Assembly (NCBI GenBank): GCA_963920765.1
Contig: OY987247.1
Location: forward strand, 9,892,471 to 9,956,470
Length of the DNA: 64,000 nt
Origin: Ulota crispa
Taxonomy: Eukaryota > Streptophyta > Bryopsida > Orthotrichales > Orthotrichaceae
Direction of reading: 5' to 3'
Position 1 is the first letter of the stretch, and each line of letters begins with the position of its first letter. The notes under the pieces are model-generated. The model searched no databases. It saw nothing but the letters and a program-made list of their open reading frames with translations, and was not told the DNA's origin. Of the stretch, positions 60,171 to 64,000 are shown piece by piece. The translations under genes were made by a program, and so were the position numbers.

Positions 60171-63100
60171 TTATTCCCTTCTTAAGCAACGAGTCTTAAG
60201 AAGAGTCTTAATCTTATCCAAATAAAGTTGATGAAATTCTTGTACCATTTTTGATGCATTTATGAGATTCTAGGTTGGTTCCCTCGTTCGCTTGTTGATA
60301 TTATAATCGCTCCAATATACCAAATACACTACTTTACCCAACTTTCGTCATGAGTCTAATACTTGTTTCACCTCATATTCATCGTGATTCTCAATTTCAA
60401 CACTTGATGGTGGCGGTTGTATTTTTCCTGGAAAATGTGACTGCCAATAAAGTTTTAAAAGAGATACATGAAAAACTGGATGTACTTTCATAGAAGCTGG
60501 TAGCTCCAAACGGTATACCACTAGGTTCATCTGCTTAAGAATGACAAATGTTCTTAATCTTCGATAGTTTAACTTGTCACATGGCCGCTTGATCTTAATA
60601 TTTCGTCGAATAAACCATATCTTATTTCCGATTTGAAAATCGGATGCTTGATTCCGATAGTTGTCCGCAGTTGTCTTATAAGACTTTTATGTGGATTGTA
60701 GTTGAAGCTTCAAAATATCTTGAATTTGCAATAATTACATTGTAAAATCGTCAGCTGCTGGATTACTATTTGCCAATGAACTTAACAAATCAAGTTTTGG
60801 ATGATAGCCATAATTGGAACAAAATGGTAATTGTTAAGTTGAAACATGAAGAGTATTGTTGTATGCAAACTTTGCTAAAAACAAGTATGTTGTTCAGTTG
60901 TTTTGCTGATAATTGATATTACATCGTAAATATTGCTCAAGAGCTTAATTAACTTGTTCTGTTTGATTGTCAGTTTGAAGATGAAAAGCTAAAAATAGAT
61001 TGATCTCCACCTTCAATATATTGAAAAGATGTCTCCAAAACTTTGTTATAAATTGAGGTCCTCAATCTAATACAATATCGTCTGATAAACTGTGATATCA
61101 ATACACATTATTAAAAAATAGTTTTGCCGTATCTTTACTTGATGAAATCTTCCTGCAAGGGACAAAATGTGTCATTTTTATAAATTGATCTACGACAATA
61201 AAGATGCTGTCGCATGAACCTGATAACGGCAAATTTGTGATAAAATCCATAGAAACTAAAGACTATGGCCAACGTGGAATAGATAATGGTTGCAAAAGTC
61301 TATTTGGGCGATGCCAAAAATTTTTGGATTTTAAATAAATGTTACAAGAGGTAACAAAATCTTTCACATCCTTCTATATTTGAGGCCATCAAAAATCTCT
61401 AGAAACAAGTTCCAAAGTCTTGTTGTATCTAAAAAGATCCGCGGCTAGGAAGTTATGACGAGATTGAAGAATGCAAAGTTATGTTGGATATTCTGGGATG
61501 AATAAATGTTTTTTAAAATATAACAAATCTTCATTCACCTTAAAATTATTTTCTTCACCTATGCGACATTTGATGTTGAGCGCTATACAATTTCTAATAG
61601 TTGCAACGCGTACTTGGTTGAGAAAGTTTTTATTTATAGGTGATGGTATAATTGTAGCGTAAAGGCAAAATAATTTTGGCTTTAACAAAATTCTACGCTG
61701 TTGATCAAATGCTGTTTCTCCAGCCTTGAGCGCAAAATATGATCTTCTTGATAAAGCATCAGATAGTCATTATTGCTTCCCCGGTTGATATATGATAATA
61801 AAGTTAAATCGAGATAGAGACATATTTCATTGAGCTTGACGCCGATTTAAAATACAAGATGACATGAAGTACTTTAAATTTTTGTGGTCTGTATAAATAG
61901 TCACCGAGTGCGTAGCTCCTTTAAAAAAATGATGCCATTTTTGAAAAGAATCCACAATAACAAAAAATTTCTTATCGTGAATCTCATAATTAATCTTGGC
62001 AGCAGAAAATTTCCGAAAGTAGAACATAATGAAATGAAGCTTCTTGTCTTCTTCCAGTTGTGAAAATATAGTTCCCAAAGTAAAATTTGAGGCATCGGTT
62101 TTTAAATAGAATGCATTTGAAAAATTTGAGTATCCTAAAATTGGAGCCGTAGTAAATGCGGTATTTAAATCCTGAATTTTTTTCTCTGCTAGTGCTCCCA
62201 CTCGAGCTTGTCCTTGTTTGTCAACTAAGTGAGCGAAGCAGCAACTTGAGAATAGCTTTTGATGAAAACCCGATAAAAGTTAGCAAAACCAAAAAAACAT
62301 TGTACGTTTCTAATAATCTTTGGAATTTTTCAAAACAAGATAGTTTCTACTTTTTTGGAATATATTTTTAAGCCTTCCGTGGTTGTAATGAATCTTAAAA
62401 ATTCCATCTTAATTTACTGAAATAAAGACTTCTCTGCTTTGGCGTAGAATCCTCGTTTGCGTAACTTTTCAAGGACCAAACGAATGTGTTTTACATGATC
62501 TTCATCATTTTTAAAAAATATCAAAATGTCATTTAAATAGATAACAACAAAGTTATCAAGATGCACTCAAATGATGTTATTTATCATATGTTGAAAGACT
62601 GCTGGGACATTTATAAAACCAAAAGGCATGAAATTATATTCAAAGTGGTCATATCTTATATGAAATGCCGTTTTCCATTTGATTTTTTTTTTTTTATTCG
62701 TACAAGATTGTAAGCTCTACGTAAGTTGATTTTTATAAAGATTTTTATATTTCTGGATTGATCTAAAAGTCCAAAGATCAAAAGTAATGAATAGCAACTC
62801 TTTTTTGTTATTTTATTGAGACCTCAATAATCCACACACATTTGTAAGGAGCCATTTTTCTTTTTCACAAATAGAATAGGTGCTCTAGTAAGCAATTTTG
62901 AGTGATGAATAAAGTTCTTGGCCAAATTCTTGTCAATATAATTCTGTAGTTCCGCCAACTCTGTTTATGATATATTATAAATTAGACCAAAAAGAAGTTG
63001 TGCTTCTGTTTCCAAGTCTATAATACAATCATATGGTTGGTGCTCCAGTAATATATCGATATGCTTCTTTAAAAAGACATCTTCAAAATTTTTATATTGC

Positions 63101-64000
63101 TCCGGTATACTAGCTGTTGTGATTTTTTCTTCACTAGTTAGAGCCGCATAAATAACAAATTATATATTTTGTTTGGTCATTTTTATAAACGTCTTTGCTG
63201 CAATGAACATAGGTTTTTCACTTGTGTTTTGCTACTTTGTTTGCTAACAGATTTCTTAATAGGTTTTTCAATATATTGTGTAACCAATTTATTAACTAGA
63301 TGACTTTTAAAGACAACCATCTTTTATAACTTCCAGTCTATTGACGGATTGTCCTCTATTAATTATGAAAAACAAAAAATAATAAAATTTGAGGAGGTTT
63401 TAATGACATTGAAAATAATTTGATTATTATAGCCTTCAAATATTACTTCTAAAAGTATTGTTGTAATATTGTCAAAAGACAAAGGTCGTCTATCTATCAT
63501 TTCTACATTGATCAACTGAGATTTCTGAATTAAAAAGAATTTGTGACTTTTAACAAATTTTTTATCTAAAAAACAAGCAGATGCTCCTGAATCTAATAGA
63601 GTAGTGGTTTTAAGTTTCTGAAGACCAATGGATAAAGAAATAATAAAATAAAAAGTAGGTTGAGCAAAAAGGGTGGAATCTAAGTGTTGTTGTGCAATTG
63701 CATTATCCAGTCACACGGTTCTTTTTGTAGCTGTGTATCTTTTTTATCTTGGATGACGACAATTCTGATCTTAACAATACGTTGACTCGGTTTTTTTGGA
63801 CAGTTGGGAATTCTGTAGCTTTTCTCATTACAATATAAACATAGTTTTTTTTCCATGCAATACTTATTTTCCTCCGGAATGAAATGTTTGACATATTTTG
63901 CATCGATCTGTATGTCTAGAGTCTCTGAATGCAAAGTTGGACTACTTGCCAATATAAATGAAGTAGGACAAGTTGCTTGTTCCTTTAGTAAAATCTGGTC
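59926..64000 (-). mobile_element. Ty3/Gypsy LTR retrotransposon, decayed, 5' part beyond the right edge
   Basis: The minus-strand order is gag zinc-knuckle remnant (CLYCNEKSYRIPNCP, about 63830-63780, with the His replaced by Tyr), protease area, RT (about 62900-62400), RNase H (62201-61830, with LKTDASNFTLG and YTDHKNLKYF), integrase core (about 61260-61140, SMDFITNLP and FIVVDQFIKMTHFVP) and integrase C-terminus (60530-60348, SMKVHPVFHVSLLK). RT and RNase H before integrase identifies Gypsy; the C-terminal motif is usual in chromovirus-type elements. The RT active site reads VVIYLNDILIF where YLDD is expected. Stops and frameshifts throughout. Confidence 0.9.

Noticed and set aside
1..64000. 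CRISPR arrays, operons, prophage or bacterial-type systems
   Set aside because: None seen; the genes are spliced, monocistronic and of plant families.

Overview
This is plant nuclear DNA. It is AT-rich with GC-richer, intron-split genes, and it encodes a chloroplast-type two-RRM ribonucleoprotein twice, a plant-type GH3 exo-beta-glucosidase and a plant-type DMC1. Intronless cpRNP genes and mostly short introns would suit a bryophyte or other non-seed plant, but that placement is a weak inference.

Layout. 1-1659 is the C-terminal half of proteasome subunit RPN2 (+). 1.7-8.3 kb is a repeat belt: a 25-bp tandem array, two CACTA-like ends, two copies of a long-TIR foldback element and another foldback. 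8.3-11.4 kb is a nine-exon METTL18/HPM1-type protein-histidine methyltransferase (+) with two possible first exons. 14.2-17.7 kb is a seven-exon GH3 glucosidase (-) that has lost its nucleophile and carries an in-frame TAG, so I call it a pseudogene. 18.4-25.7 kb is repeat DNA rich in one small inverted-repeat element family. 26.3-29.8 kb is the meiotic recombinase DMC1 (+, 14 exons found), whose last intron reads as a U12-type AT-AC intron. 31.4-39.1 kb is TEL2/TELO2 (-, 16 exons), with a second U12-type intron (GT-AG) and small elements in three introns. 39.5-43.1 kb is more dispersed repeats. 43.2-47.8 kb is a decayed Ty1/Copia element with both LTRs. 49.1-49.9 and 55.4-56.2 kb are two intronless cpRNP paralogues, both 287 aa. 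58.7-59.4 kb is a repeat also seen at 39.5 kb. 59.9-64.0 kb is a decayed Ty3/Gypsy element (-) running off the right edge.

The genes are not an operon or pathway cluster. Exon structures were assembled by hand from splice signals, and each chain keeps reading frame across every junction. No new multi-gene system is evident. The most interesting points are the two U12-type introns, the loss of the GH3 active site, a Gln-to-His change at a conserved DMC1 position, the alternative N-termini of the methyltransferase, and several repeat families that can be defined within this window.
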